Shown here piece after piece: positions 17,149 through 27,091 of a DNA stretch of 64,000 bases. Each line of letters starts with the position of its first letter. The stretch's first letter is position 1. A program made the translations under genes and the position numbers. The notes below the pieces were generated by a model. The model ran no database searches and was not told where the DNA came from. It saw only the letters and a list, made by a program, of their open reading frames with translations. The DNA comes from Vagococcus allomyrinae (GTDB taxonomy: Bacteria > Bacillota > Bacilli > Lactobacillales > Vagococcaceae). The DNA lies in the NCBI RefSeq assembly GCF_017829975.1, contig NZ_JAEEGA010000001.1, positions 310,001 through 374,000 of the forward strand, written 5' to 3'.

Positions 17149-17181
17149 GCTAAGGCAAACTCTTTAAAGTAGGCCTTAGCT
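17149..17181 (-). terminator. xylA-xylB intergenic hairpin
   Basis: AGCTAAGGC (17149-17157) pairs with GCCTTAGCT (17173-17181); on the minus strand TTTTAAAAA follows. It may attenuate xylB relative to xylA. Confidence 0.6.
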
Positions 17182-17189
17182 CTAATTAA

Positions 17190-18497
17190 CTAAACTAAGT
17201 AGTCATTTAGTTTTGATTTAAACAATTCAATATGGTCAGATGTGTTGGTTATCTGATCATTTTTCATGGCATAAGCAGCCAGAGAGCTTAACGTCTCTTT
17301 ACCGGCGACAATTGATTGACCAATCCCGGTTTGATAACTGGCATATCGGCGTTCGATTTCTTTCTCAAAAAAGCGATCCTCTTTTAATTTAGCAGCGGCT
17401 TTTAAGCCACGGGCAAAGGTATCCATCCCAGCAATATGAGCTAAGAATAAGTCTTCCATGGCGAAGGAAGAACGACGTACTTTTGCGTCGAAGTTAATGC
17501 CACCAGGTGCGATGCCACCATTTTCCAAGACTTGATACATGGCTAAAGTCGTGTCGTAGATATTTGTCGGGAATTCATCTGTATCCCAACCTAATAAAAC
17601 GTCTCCTTGATTAGCGTCTAATGAGCCTAGGGCGTCATAACATCTGGCAACGTAAATTTCATGCTCGAAGGTGTGACCAGCTAAAGTGGCATGGTTGGCT
17701 TCCAGATTTAGTTTAAATGAGTCTTGGAGATTATATTTTTGTAAAAAGGCCATGGCAGTAGCCGCATCGTAATCGTACTGGTGTTTCGAAGGCTCCATTG
17801 GTTTTGGTTCAATCAAGAATTGGACTTGATGCCCGATTTCTTTGGCATAATCGACTGCCATCTGGAAAAGTCTGGCAATATTATCTTGTTCCAACATCAT
17901 ATCAGTATTTAATAAAGATTCATACCCTTCGCGACCGCCCCAGAAAACATAATTTTGACCACCCAATTTTTTACTTAACTCTAAGCCTTTTTTGACTTGG
18001 GCAGCAGAATAGGCGAAGACGTCAGCATTGGATGAACTGGCTGCTCCATAAACGAAGCGGGGGTTGGTAAACATATTAGCTGTGTTCCAAAGTAATTTGA
18101 TTCCTGTTTGCGCCATTTTTTCTTTGATTAAATCGGTAATAATATCTAAGTTGTCCAAAAATTCTGCCAAGGAGTCGCCTTCAGGTGCAATATCCACATC
18201 GTGAAAGCAGAAATACTCCATATTCAATTTTTGAAGAATTTCAAAGCCAGCTTCTACCCGGTTTTTGGCCGTTTCCATTGGATCGTCTGTCAGCCAAGTT
18301 CTCTGATTAACGGGAGCCCCAAAAGGATCAGAGCCATCTTGAGTTAGAGTATGCCACCAAGCCATCCCAAAGCGTAAATGCTCTTTCATGGATTTACCAA
18401 GAATGATTTCTTCAGGGTTGTAGTGTCGAAAAGCAAAAGCGTTTTCAGTTTCAGTTCCTTCAAATTTAATGGTGCTGATATTAGGGAAAAATTCCAT
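17190..18497 (-). CDS. xylA: Xylose isomerase
   Basis: A 435-residue class II xylose isomerase converting D-xylose to D-xylulose. The catalytic pair His99-Asp100 lies in [12 protein letters not shown], the lysine and glutamate metal ligands in [16 protein letters not shown], and further metal ligands in [16 protein letters not shown]. Length and N-terminus are typical of Firmicutes enzymes. It is preceded by a promoter with an operator-like repeat facing the ROK repressor gene xylR, so it should be induced by xylose. No xylose transporter is in the locus. Confidence 0.97.
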   Translation of the reverse strand: MEFFPNISTIKFEGTETENAFAFRHYNPEEIILGKSMKEHLRFGMAWWHTLTQDGSDPFGAPVNQRTWLTDDPMETAKNRVEAGFEILQKLNMEYFCFHDVDIAPEGDSLAEFLDNLDIITDLIKEKMAQTGIKLLWNTANMFTNPRFVYGAASSSNADVFAYSAAQVKKGLELSKKLGGQNYVFWGGREGYESLLNTDMMLEQDNIARLFQMAVDYAKEIGHQVQFLIEPKPMEPSKHQYDYDAATAMAFLQKYNLQDSFKLNLEANHATLAGHTFEHEIYVARCYDALGSLDANQGDVLLGWDTDEFPTNIYDTTLAMYQVLENGGIAPGGINFDAKVRRSSFAMEDLFLAHIAGMDTFARGLKAAAKLKEDRFFEKEIERRYASYQTGIGQSIVAGKETLSSLAAYAMKNDQITNTSDHIELFKSKLNDYLV

Positions 18498-18515
18498 TGT
18501 AATACCTCCAAGTTT

Positions 18516-18536
18516 TTAGTAAGTTTATCGTACTAA
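18516..18536. promoter_or_regulatory. Probable XylR operator
   Basis: TTAGTA and TACTAA, 9 bases apart, form an inverted repeat around the expected transcription start of xylA. TTAGT...ACTAA arms are known for Bacillus XylR operators; identity here is inferred from context. Confidence 0.65.
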
Positions 18537-18540
18537 CTAT

Positions 18541-18569
18541 ATAATAATAAATTGATCAATAATTGTCAA
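18541..18569 (-). promoter_or_regulatory. xylA promoter
   Basis: On the minus strand TTGACA (18569-18564) and TATTAT (18546-18541) are 17 bases apart, immediately upstream of the operator-like repeat. Confidence 0.75.
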
Positions 18570-18607
18570 TCATTATCTTAAAGAGAATATGAAGAAGGAA
18601 ATAGTGA

Positions 18608-18635
18608 TTGTTATGAAGGCGCAATATGATATAAT
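18608..18635 (+). promoter_or_regulatory. xylR promoter
   Basis: TTGTTA (18608-18613) and TATAAT (18630-18635) with a 16-base spacer, about 100 bases before the xylR start. Confidence 0.6.
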
Positions 18636-18735
18636 ACAACATGACGCAATGATGTAACGTAAAGTCGAGAGGCTTTGATAGATAATTGTTAGTATGGCAA
18701 ACCAACGGTAGCTAAGAAAATACAAAGAGGAAGTA

Positions 18736-19908
18736 GTGAAGACGATGCTTGTTGATAAATACATGATCAGGAAACAAAATGAATCTGTCGTATTGGCACA
18801 GATTATTAAATATGGCACGATTTCTAGAGCGGAAGTCGCTAAATTGACCGGCTTAAACAAGGCCACTGTGTCGGAGATCACGGCTAGTTTGATCGAAAAA
18901 GAGTTGGTTGAAGAATTAGGGGAAGGAAGCGGCACAAAAAAGGGCGGACGCAAACCGGTGTTAATGGGATTTAATCAGCAGGCAGGCTATACCCTAAATT
19001 TTGATTTAGGTTACAACTATGTGTCAAGTTCTTTGACCTATTTGGACGGTAGTTTTGTGGATACCAAAAAAATCAAAAATTTTGAGGTTAATCGCGATAA
19101 TGTGATGGAGATCTTGGCAGATATTATCAATGATCATCGAGCTAAATGTCAGGCCAGTTCCACTTATGGCTTAGTGGGAATTACAATCGCCATCCACGGC
19201 ATCGTGGAAGATAACCGGATCGTCTTTACCCCCTATTATAATCTTGATCAACTGGATATAGTTGCAGAGCTCGGGAAGCTTTATGATATTCCTGTGATAG
19301 TGGAAAATGAAGCCAATCTGACAGCAGTGGCGGAAGCCACCTTTTCCAGTCGCGATGCTGAAATTGTCAGTTTGAGTATTTACAGTGGCATTGGAGCAGG
19401 GGTTATCATTAATGAGCAACTGCATAAAGGAAAAGCTGGCAAGTCCGGAGAGGTGGGACATTCAACGCTGTATCCTAATGGGCGTCCCTGTCCTTGTGGC
19501 AATCAAGGCTGCTTGGAGCAGTATTGTTCGGAAAAAGCAGTGCTCGAAGCTTTTTCTCAGGAAACAGGCTTGAAAGCCGAGTTGAATGTCTTGATTAGTG
19601 AGTATCGGGAAGATAATCCAGTGGCGTTGCAGTTAATTGACGAGATGGCCTTTCATCTGTCAATTGGTGTTAATAACTTGATCTGTCACTTTTCACCTGA
19701 AACGATTTTTTTGAACAGTGCTATTATTCGCAAAATCCCTGAAATCTTGTCGTTGATCAAGTCTCATCTGTCGAGTTCTTTTAATCAGGAAGTGGCATTG
19801 GTCAATTCAAAACTAGGGGCGAATGCCACACTTTATGGCGCAGCCGCAATCAGTATTCGGCGCTTTTTAGAGCTGAAGTCGTTGGATTTAACCGTTAAGG
19901 AAAGTTAA
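18736..19908 (+). CDS. xylR: Xylose operon repressor, ROK family
   Basis: A 390-residue ROK repressor. The N-terminal winged helix (SRAEVAKLTGLNKATVSEITASLI) binds DNA, and the ROK core has ENEANLTAVAEA and the zinc site with CPCGNQGCLEQYC, in a form expected for a sugar-sensing repressor. Divergent placement from xylA with an operator in between identifies it as XylR. Xylose should release it. The GTG at 18736 has GAGGA 6 bases upstream; the ATG at 18745 is too far from that site. Confidence 0.92.
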   Translation: MKTMLVDKYMIRKQNESVVLAQIIKYGTISRAEVAKLTGLNKATVSEITASLIEKELVEELGEGSGTKKGGRKPVLMGFNQQAGYTLNFDLGYNYVSSSLTYLDGSFVDTKKIKNFEVNRDNVMEILADIINDHRAKCQASSTYGLVGITIAIHGIVEDNRIVFTPYYNLDQLDIVAELGKLYDIPVIVENEANLTAVAEATFSSRDAEIVSLSIYSGIGAGVIINEQLHKGKAGKSGEVGHSTLYPNGRPCPCGNQGCLEQYCSEKAVLEAFSQETGLKAELNVLISEYREDNPVALQLIDEMAFHLSIGVNNLICHFSPETIFLNSAIIRKIPEILSLIKSHLSSSFNQEVALVNSKLGANATLYGAAAISIRRFLELKSLDLTVKES

Positions 19909-19953
19909 GTTAAGGGGGGAGGAGACTTCCTCTTTTAGAAAGTAGGCGATAGT

Positions 19954-20883
19954 GTGAGAACCATCAATGAATTATTTGGCATCCAATATCCTATTTTTCA
20001 AGGGGCTATGGCGGAGATTGCTCGCTACGAATTAGTCAGTGAGGTGTCCAATGCAGGTGGCATGGGGATACTAGCATCTGGCGGGTTATCGGCCAATCAA
20101 TTGCGCGAGCAGATTACGGCTTGTAAAGAACGAACCGACAAGCCATTTGCTGTTAATTTGATGTTAATGATGCCTAATATTCAGGAGTTGATTGCCGTTG
20201 TGATTGAGGAAGGGGTCAAGGTCGTCACAACAGGAGCAGGCACCCCAAAACCTTATATGACGACATTGAAACAAGCAGGTCTTCTCGTGGTGCCGGTCGT
20301 ACCTTCTGTGGAAATTGCCAAAAAAATGGAAGGGTTAGGTGTTGATGCCATAATTGCTGAAGGCTCAGAGGCCGGTGGTCATGTGGGCGAAACGACGACT
20401 ATGGCTTTAGTTCCTCAAGTGGCTCAAGCGGTTAGTTTGCCAGTTATTGCTGCTGGCGGTATTGCTGATGGTCACGGTATTGCTGCGGCCTTTGCCTTGG
20501 GCGCTCAAGGCGTTCAGCTGGGGACGCTTTTTCTGACAGCTAATGAATGCCCGATCCCCCTCAGTGTCAAACAAGCCATCATAGCGGCGGATGATACGTC
20601 GACGACTGTGACAGGACGGAGTAGAGGAGTTCCAGTTCGAAGCCTTAAAAATGGCATGATTCAGAAGTATCAAGCTTTGGAGCGCGCTGAGGCGTCTCGT
20701 GATGAATTGGAAGCCTTGACCTTAGGCTCTTTGCGCAAAGCAGTGGTTCACGGAGATCTTGAAAATGGTTCGATTATGGCAGGCCAAATCGCCGGACTGA
20801 TAACAGAGATTCGACCGGTTCAAGTGATTATCGCCGAATTATTTAAGGAAACCGATCAAGTGATTAAGTCCCTAACAAACTAG
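19954..20883 (+). CDS. fabK: Enoyl-ACP reductase II (FabK-type flavoprotein)
   Basis: A 309-residue FMN-dependent TIM-barrel enzyme of the FabK / nitronate monooxygenase family. IQYPIFQGAMA, VVTTGAGTPKPYM, IAEGSEAGGHVG and IPVIAAGGIADG-like segments fit FabK, which catalyses the last reduction in fatty-acid elongation using NAD(P)H. FabK genes usually sit in a fab cluster; here it stands alone behind xylR, so an accessory or nitronate-oxidising role remains possible. The start is GTG with a weak AGG-type site, fixed by homology to the FabK N-terminus. Confidence 0.82.
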   Translation: MRTINELFGIQYPIFQGAMAEIARYELVSEVSNAGGMGILASGGLSANQLREQITACKERTDKPFAVNLMLMMPNIQELIAVVIEEGVKVVTTGAGTPKPYMTTLKQAGLLVVPVVPSVEIAKKMEGLGVDAIIAEGSEAGGHVGETTTMALVPQVAQAVSLPVIAAGGIADGHGIAAAFALGAQGVQLGTLFLTANECPIPLSVKQAIIAADDTSTTVTGRSRGVPVRSLKNGMIQKYQALERAEASRDELEALTLGSLRKAVVHGDLENGSIMAGQIAGLITEIRPVQVIIAELFKETDQVIKSLTN

Positions 20884-20902
20884 GGAATAAACATTATAGA
20901 CG

Positions 20903-20932
20903 GAAAGCCCGCTGCACATTTAGCGGGCTTTC
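20903..20932. terminator. Bidirectional terminator
   Basis: GAAAGCCCGCT (20903-20913) pairs perfectly with AGCGGGCTTTC (20922-20932) between convergent genes. Confidence 0.8.
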
Positions 20933-20938
20933 AGTCTA

Positions 20939-21469
20939 TTAGCCGTGTAAAATCTTTTTTTGAAATAGTTCTTTATTGGGATGTTCATCATAATATTTTT
21001 TGGCGTAAGTACAGAGATAGTCACATAATAATTTGCTGTTAATGCTAAGATGCTCGATTGGCTGGTCAGGCTGCTTGGTTGGTGAGACTGTTCGAGTTTC
21101 CTCACCAGAATGGATATTAAAGTATAAATTATCATATTTGATTTCACCCGTCATGGCAGCATCTCCTTGGTGGAGCAATAAACAGCGCAATTTATAGCAG
21201 GCGTACCCATTAAATTTATGAAGCATTGTTTCCATTTCATGGATGGCATTAAGCTTGTCATAAGAATTTAGTGTGTTCAGGGTGCAATGAAATTCTTCAT
21301 GTTTATGGACGTGGTTATTGTACCAGTTACGATAACGGTAACCGACATTTTTTTCGTTAGGGTATTCAATTTGGCTGCAGATATCAGGTAGTGTTAAAGC
21401 CAGAGCTAAGGCCGGTAAAGGGCAGTTTTTAGCATTGGCATCTTGAATCACTTCAATTATTTTTAGCAT
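20939..21469 (-). CDS. Hypothetical cytosolic protein (176 aa)
   Basis: Unrecognised soluble protein. It has no signal peptide or membrane segment; it is rich in His, Cys, Tyr and Asn, with a central RYRNWYNNHVHKHEEF stretch that could bind metal or nucleotide, and two cysteines in YACYKLRCLLLHQGD. That last stretch recalls phage- or abortive-infection-type hypothetical proteins, but I cannot place it in a family. The ATG at 21469 has AAGGA upstream; a 15-codon extension to 21514 lacks a site. Monocistronic. Confidence 0.7.
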   Translation of the reverse strand: MLKIIEVIQDANAKNCPLPALALALTLPDICSQIEYPNEKNVGYRYRNWYNNHVHKHEEFHCTLNTLNSYDKLNAIHEMETMLHKFNGYACYKLRCLLLHQGDAAMTGEIKYDNLYFNIHSGEETRTVSPTKQPDQPIEHLSINSKLLCDYLCTYAKKYYDEHPNKELFQKKILHG

Positions 21470-21630
21470 AGAGGCTTCCTTTCTATCTATGAACATCACG
21501 ACGGAAAATGTCAATCTGGATTTTTTTTTTTGTTGATTTTGTGGCTGAACGAAGGGCTTAAGATCTTTGGTGTTAATTATACAGGAGATAGACCTATTTT
21601 GGTAGTTTCAAGAGGATAGCTTTCGAAAAA

Positions 21631-21644
21631 ATAAAACGCTTGCA
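21631..21644. promoter_or_regulatory. cre-like catabolite repression site
   Basis: ATAAAACGCTTGCA matches 12 of 14 positions of the CcpA consensus TGWAARCGYTWNCW, just upstream of the promoter of the PTS gene at 21754. Confidence 0.5.
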
Positions 21645-21650
21645 ATTTAA

Positions 21651-21694
21651 TTGGAAAAGTAGTACCATCACTTTATATTAGTTGGTACTAATAT
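21651..21694 (+). promoter_or_regulatory. PTS promoter with perfect 20-bp operator palindrome
   Basis: TTGGAA (21651-21656) and TATATT (21674-21679) are 17 bases apart. The palindrome ATATTAGT-TGGT-ACTAATAT at 21675-21694 has perfect 8-base arms and overlaps the -10 box, the expected place for repression by the GntR protein encoded at 24086. Confidence 0.65.
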
Positions 21695-21753
21695 TCCGGA
21701 GAGGTTTTTGGCCAAAACCACGCACGATTAAAATCGCAACTGGAGGTAAAACC

Positions 21754-23040
21754 ATGAATAAACTAAGTGAAGTGTTAGAAAAAAGATTAGGTCCAATCGC
21801 ATTAAAGATCGGCAATCAACGACATTTGTTAGCTATTAGAAATGGAATTACATTAGGTATGCCACTGATTATCGTCGGTTCAATGTTTCTGATTTTGGGA
21901 AACTTGCCAATTAGTGGTTATGAAGATTGGCTTGTGGCTAATGGGGATCTAGGAACCTGGTTGGCTAAGGTAGTGGATGGTTCTTTTGGCTTAATGGGGA
22001 TTGTGGCAGCTTTTGGAATCGCCTATAATTATGCTAAAGGCTACAATGTGGATCCAGCGTCAGCTGGTATTATTTCGCTGTCGTCTTTTATTATCGTCAC
22101 CCCAAAGATGTTTGACGCAGATGGTGGGGCAGGCATTTCTTATGGCTTTTTAGGAAGTAAAGGGTTGTTTGTGGCAATTATTGTCTCATTGGTCAGTGCA
22201 GATATTTTTCGTCGTTTTATTCAAAAAAATATTACGATTAAAATGCCAGAGACCGTACCACCAGAAGTTAGCCGCTCTTTTTCGGCCTTAATCCCGGCGG
22301 CGGTAATCATTACTTTTTGGGCGCTTTTAATAAAATTATTGGAGTTATTGGGCATCGGCAATATTCATGATATCGTCATGTTAGTATTAGGTCGTCCCTT
22401 GGGAATTTTAGGTGGTAGTCTAATTGGAACGGTGATTGGCATCATGCTCAATTCGCTCTTTTGGTTCACCGGCATTCACGGCGGAAATATTGTGGGATCG
22501 GTCTTAAATCCGATCTACCTAATTAATACAGATGCCAATCGTTTGGCTCTACAAGCTGGCAAAGAATTGCCAAATATTATTACCTCACCTTTTATGGATA
22601 ACTTTGTCTATATTGGAGGCGGTGGCGCAACCTTGGCTTTGGTGATTATTTTAGTCGGGTTTGCGAAAAGTAAACAACTAAAAACCATGGGGAATTTATC
22701 TTTAGCATCGGGTATCTTTAACATTAATGAGCCGATTATGTTTGGCGTGCCAGTGGTCATGAATCCGACTTTAATCATCCCATTTGCTTTGGCGCCAATG
22801 GTCAATGCGGTTGTGACTTATTTTGCCATGAGCACGGGGCTGGTCTCTAAAACCGTCGGAGTGGCAGTTCCTTGGACGATGCCACCGATTATTTCTGGAT
22901 TTTTGGCGACAGGTGGCGATGTCAAAGCCTCTGTTTTACAGGTTGCCTTAATCCTGATTGATTTTGCGATTTATTTTGGTTTTGTTAAAACATTGGATAA
23001 ACAATTGTCTGCGGAAGAACAAGGGGCAGTTGATTTATAA
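21754..23040 (+). CDS. PTS EIIC permease, lactose/cellobiose type
   Basis: A 428-residue EIIC of the same family as 13764-15095 but not closely similar. The start MNKLSEVLEKRLGPIALKIGNQRHL, the FTGIHGGNIVGSVLNPI segment, the GIFNINEPIMFGVPVVMNP loop and the PWTMPPIISGFLATGGD signature are conserved. It forms an operon with an unknown protein and a GntR regulator; there is no EIIA, EIIB or phospho-glycosidase gene, so partners must be encoded elsewhere. The ATG at 21754 has GGAGG upstream; the longer frame from 21682 starts inside the promoter/operator leader and lacks a site. Confidence 0.9.
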   Translation: MNKLSEVLEKRLGPIALKIGNQRHLLAIRNGITLGMPLIIVGSMFLILGNLPISGYEDWLVANGDLGTWLAKVVDGSFGLMGIVAAFGIAYNYAKGYNVDPASAGIISLSSFIIVTPKMFDADGGAGISYGFLGSKGLFVAIIVSLVSADIFRRFIQKNITIKMPETVPPEVSRSFSALIPAAVIITFWALLIKLLELLGIGNIHDIVMLVLGRPLGILGGSLIGTVIGIMLNSLFWFTGIHGGNIVGSVLNPIYLINTDANRLALQAGKELPNIITSPFMDNFVYIGGGGATLALVIILVGFAKSKQLKTMGNLSLASGIFNINEPIMFGVPVVMNPTLIIPFALAPMVNAVVTYFAMSTGLVSKTVGVAVPWTMPPIISGFLATGGDVKASVLQVALILIDFAIYFGFVKTLDKQLSAEEQGAVDL

Positions 23041-23063
23041 ATAAACAAGGATAGGTGGAAATT

Positions 23064-24005
23064 ATGGTAAAACGATTATTGAGTTGTTCAACAAGTGACA
23101 TTGAAAAGATGAGTGGGGCCGAGTTAAAGCAGTCGATTTTAGCTTCTGAAGGGCGGATCATTTGTACGGAAACCGTTGTGATGGCAGCCCCTGTGGCTAA
23201 TGATATTACCAATGCGGAAGTGGCCAGAGCTTATGGGGCTGATTTAATTTTACTTAATGGCTTTGACTGCCTGAATCCAATGGTTATGGGATTACCGGGG
23301 ATGACCACTTTTGAAGAGATCATTAAGGTGATGGAGTCAGGTGCGCCAGGCAATCCAATTGCTGAATTGAAGCGTTTAGTCGGTAAACCGATCGGGGCTA
23401 ATTTGGAGCCAGTGGATATGGATGCTCAGATGGCAGAAGATTTATTGGTGATCTCAGAAGGACGGATGTGTTCTGAAAAAACCTTAAAAGCCTGTGAAGA
23501 GCTAGGATTGGACTTTATTTGCTTAACAGGTAACCCGGGAACGGGCGTTACCAATAAGGAAATTGCCAAAGCGATTGTTCTGGCTAAAAAACATTTTTCT
23601 GGCTTGATCATTGCTGGTAAGATGCACGGTGCAGGGGTGGCAGAACCAGTTGCTTCCCTTGAAGCTGTTAAAGAATTTGTTGCAGCAGGGGCAGATGTGA
23701 TTCTGTTTCCAGCAGTCGGAACGGTTCCAGGGTTTACGGATAGCGAATTAATTGAGGCCGTCAAATTCGCCAAGAGCCAAGGGGCTTTAACGATGTCGGC
23801 GATTGGAACGAGTCAAGAAAGTGCTGATCAGGAAACCGTCAAGCAAATTGCCTTACGCAATAAGATTTGCGGCGTGGACATTCAACACATTGGCGATGCC
23901 GGATACGGCGGGATGGCGCCTGCTGAAAATATCTATGCCATGTCTCTTGCTATTAGAGGGATGCGTCACACCTTGAATCGAGTGTCACGCTCTATCAATC
24001 GCTAA
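23064..24005 (+). CDS. TIM-barrel-like protein of unknown function beside a PTS permease
   Basis: A 313-residue soluble protein. It contains a barrel-like succession of strands (GADLILLNGFD, IGANLEPVDMD, LDFICLTGNPGTGVTN, GADVILFPAVGTVPGF, ALTMSAIGTSQES) and a glycine-rich end (HIGDAGYGGMAP). I believe this family is catalogued as DUF7916 and is repeatedly found beside PTS EIIC genes; older annotations as a HAD hydrolase do not fit, since no DxDxT motif is present. It may act as an aldolase- or phosphate-binding enzyme on the imported sugar. The ATG at 23064 follows AGGTGG by 5 bases. Confidence 0.75.
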   Translation: MVKRLLSCSTSDIEKMSGAELKQSILASEGRIICTETVVMAAPVANDITNAEVARAYGADLILLNGFDCLNPMVMGLPGMTTFEEIIKVMESGAPGNPIAELKRLVGKPIGANLEPVDMDAQMAEDLLVISEGRMCSEKTLKACEELGLDFICLTGNPGTGVTNKEIAKAIVLAKKHFSGLIIAGKMHGAGVAEPVASLEAVKEFVAAGADVILFPAVGTVPGFTDSELIEAVKFAKSQGALTMSAIGTSQESADQETVKQIALRNKICGVDIQHIGDAGYGGMAPAENIYAMSLAIRGMRHTLNRVSRSINR

Positions 24006-24085
24006 TTGCAGGTGGTTTGAGACTGTGCTAAAATGCTAATAGCAGAAGCGTCGAGAGCTGGGGAATGAATGGGGAGGTCGGATCG

Positions 24086-24793
24086 GTGGCTAAATATCAA
24101 GAAATCGCAGCAGTGCTAGCAAAACAAATTGTGGAAGGTGACTATCGCCTTAGCGGAAAATTGCCGACTGAAAAAGAGTTGATGGATCAGTTTCAGACTA
24201 GCCGCAATACCATCAGAAGTGCCATTGGGCTGTTAGCTGATCAAGGTTACACCTATCAAGTCAGAGGCAGCGGCATTTACATCAAAGAAATTAACTTTGA
24301 TAACAGTGTCAATCTGAACTTGGTTAAGGGGCTGACCAGTGAATTTCGCGAGCAGGTCAATCAATCTAAGCTGTTAGAGCTAAGCACGGTAGAGGCGACG
24401 GAGGAGCTGGCTAAATTATTTGCTATTTCAGAAGGTTTGCCCTTGTATTACGTTAAGCGGATTCGTTATTTGGATCAGGAACCGATCAGAGTTGAGATGA
24501 CTTATTACCGTCAAGACATTGTTCCCTATCTAGGTAAAGAGATTGTGGAACAGTCGATTTACGATTATCTGACTGAGAATTTAGGCTTGCAAATTGGCTT
24601 TGCTGATCGTCAAATTTCAGCGGATTATCTGACTGAAGAACATGCTGGTTATTTGAATTTACAAGCCAAGGACCCTTCTTTACGAATTAGAGAAAAAACT
24701 TATCTCACCAATGGCCAGCTATTTGCTGTCGCGACAGGTGTGTTACATTTTGAAAAGATTACCTTGTTTGCTAGTGGCAAGGTCTATCAATAA
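24086..24793 (+). CDS. GntR/HutC-family regulator of the PTS unit
   Basis: A 235-residue regulator with an N-terminal winged helix (KYQEIAAVLAKQIVEGDY, KLPTEKELMDQFQTSRNTIRSAIGLLADQG) and a C-terminal UTRA domain (YYVKRIRYLDQEPIRVEMTYYRQDIVP). It probably represses its own operon by binding the 20-bp palindrome at 21675-21694, released by the sugar phosphate made by the PTS. The GTG at 24086 has GGGGAGG 9 bases upstream; the ATG at 24065 lies before that site. Confidence 0.88.
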   Translation: MAKYQEIAAVLAKQIVEGDYRLSGKLPTEKELMDQFQTSRNTIRSAIGLLADQGYTYQVRGSGIYIKEINFDNSVNLNLVKGLTSEFREQVNQSKLLELSTVEATEELAKLFAISEGLPLYYVKRIRYLDQEPIRVEMTYYRQDIVPYLGKEIVEQSIYDYLTENLGLQIGFADRQISADYLTEEHAGYLNLQAKDPSLRIREKTYLTNGQLFAVATGVLHFEKITLFASGKVYQ

Positions 24794-24794
24794 A

Positions 24795-24831
24795 AGGAAA
24801 GAAGGGAAGTCCATAAGGGCTTCCCTTTTCC
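24795..24831 (+). terminator. Terminator after the GntR gene
   Basis: GGAAAGAAGGGAAG pairs with CTTCCCTTTTCC across a 10-base loop, giving a stem of about 12 pairs with T-rich 3' side. Confidence 0.8.
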
Positions 24832-24957
24832 TGTCTGTCAATAGCTTCCCAATTAGTTTTTTTGCTTAAAATCTGATAAAGTGAAGGTATGTAGTTCTTG
24901 TTAAAGGATTTGGTGACATGATATGATAAGTTTAAAAATAGAACAAGGAGTGATTGA

Positions 24958-26076
<1,119 letters not shown>

Positions 26077-26077
26077 G

Positions 26078-26914
26078 ATGAGCCAAACAGTGGAGTTAAT
26101 AAAGTGCAACAAAGTCTTTGACGGAGAACAACGAAAATATCGACATTATTCTGATACCCTCAAATCAGAAATGACCTTTAGTCTCTATCTCCCGGCCAGC
26201 GAGGAGCCCTTGCCGCTAGTTTGGTGGTTATCTGGTTTAACCTGTAACGACGATAATTTCTCGCAAAAGGGCGGCTTTCAAAAATATGCGGCCGAGCTTG
26301 GGCTAGCGGTGGTGATGCCAGATACCTCTCCACGAGGCGAGTCCGTTGCCGATAGTCAGGATTGGGATTTAGGTCAGGGAGCTGGTTTTTATCTGGATGC
26401 CACCGAAGAGCCTTGGCGGGAAAATTATCAAATGGCTAGTTACATCTTAGGTGAGCTTTCGCAAATAGTCAAAAGCCTTATTCCTGATTTTTCTGGTAAA
26501 GAAGCGGTGATGGGCCATTCAATGGGAGGTCATGGCGCTCTTGTTCTGGGTCTGAAAGCAGAGGAACGCTTTAGCTCAATTTCGGCTTTTGCGCCAATTC
26601 TTACCCCATCAGATGTGCCGTGGGGACAAAAGGCGTTTCGCCATTATTTGGGACAGGATGAAAAAAAATGGCAGGAGTGGGATGCGACGGCCTTACTTAG
26701 CCAGACTGAAAAAGCACCGGCAATCTTAGTGTCACAAGGCGATCAAGATGAATTTTTAACGGAACAATTAGTCTCCACCAAATTCTTAACAGTCTCTGAG
26801 AATCAACCCGAGGTTCGCTATGAACTTCAATCAGGTTATGATCACAGTTATTACTTCATCGCCACCTTTATTGAAGAGCATCTGAAGTTTCACTATCAGC
26901 ATTTAACTAACTAG
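26078..26914 (+). CDS. fghA: S-formylglutathione hydrolase
   Basis: A 278-residue alpha/beta hydrolase of the esterase D family that hydrolyses S-formylglutathione to formate and glutathione. The nucleophile Ser148 lies in GHSMGGHGAL, the acid is in SQGDQDEFL, and the histidine in GYDHSYYFI, giving the expected Ser-Asp-His order. LSGLTCNDDNFSQKGG matches the conserved oxyanion region of the family. GGAGG lies inside the end of the upstream gene, 5 bases before the ATG, so the two genes are translationally coupled; an in-frame ATG at 26066 is less likely. Confidence 0.93.
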   Translation: MSQTVELIKCNKVFDGEQRKYRHYSDTLKSEMTFSLYLPASEEPLPLVWWLSGLTCNDDNFSQKGGFQKYAAELGLAVVMPDTSPRGESVADSQDWDLGQGAGFYLDATEEPWRENYQMASYILGELSQIVKSLIPDFSGKEAVMGHSMGGHGALVLGLKAEERFSSISAFAPILTPSDVPWGQKAFRHYLGQDEKKWQEWDATALLSQTEKAPAILVSQGDQDEFLTEQLVSTKFLTVSENQPEVRYELQSGYDHSYYFIATFIEEHLKFHYQHLTN

Positions 26915-26922
26915 TCAAAAGC

Positions 26923-26959
26923 GCCATTCCAATCAATTTGTTGGGATGGCTTTTTTTTT
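26923..26959 (+). terminator. Terminator after fghA
   Basis: GCCATTCCAA (26923-26932) pairs with TTGGGATGGC (26941-26950, one G-T) and a T9 run follows. Confidence 0.9.
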
Positions 26960-26997
26960 CGAATATCCTACTTAATGAAAAAAATCACGAGAAACGA

Positions 26998-27052
26998 TTG
27001 TAAATAATCTGAAACTCATCTATAATTCTAAATGAGATTGATTATCATTATC
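26998..27052 (+). promoter_or_regulatory. Fur-regulated promoter of the siderophore operon
   Basis: TTGTAA (26998-27003) and TATAAT (27021-27026) are 17 bases apart. A Fur box at 27034-27052, GAGATTGATTATCATTATC, matches the 19-base consensus GATAATGATTATCATTATC at 17 positions and covers the start region, so iron should repress the operon. Confidence 0.85.
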
Positions 27053-27091
27053 ATTTAGAGTTATCTATATAAGAAGTGGAGATGAGTAAAA

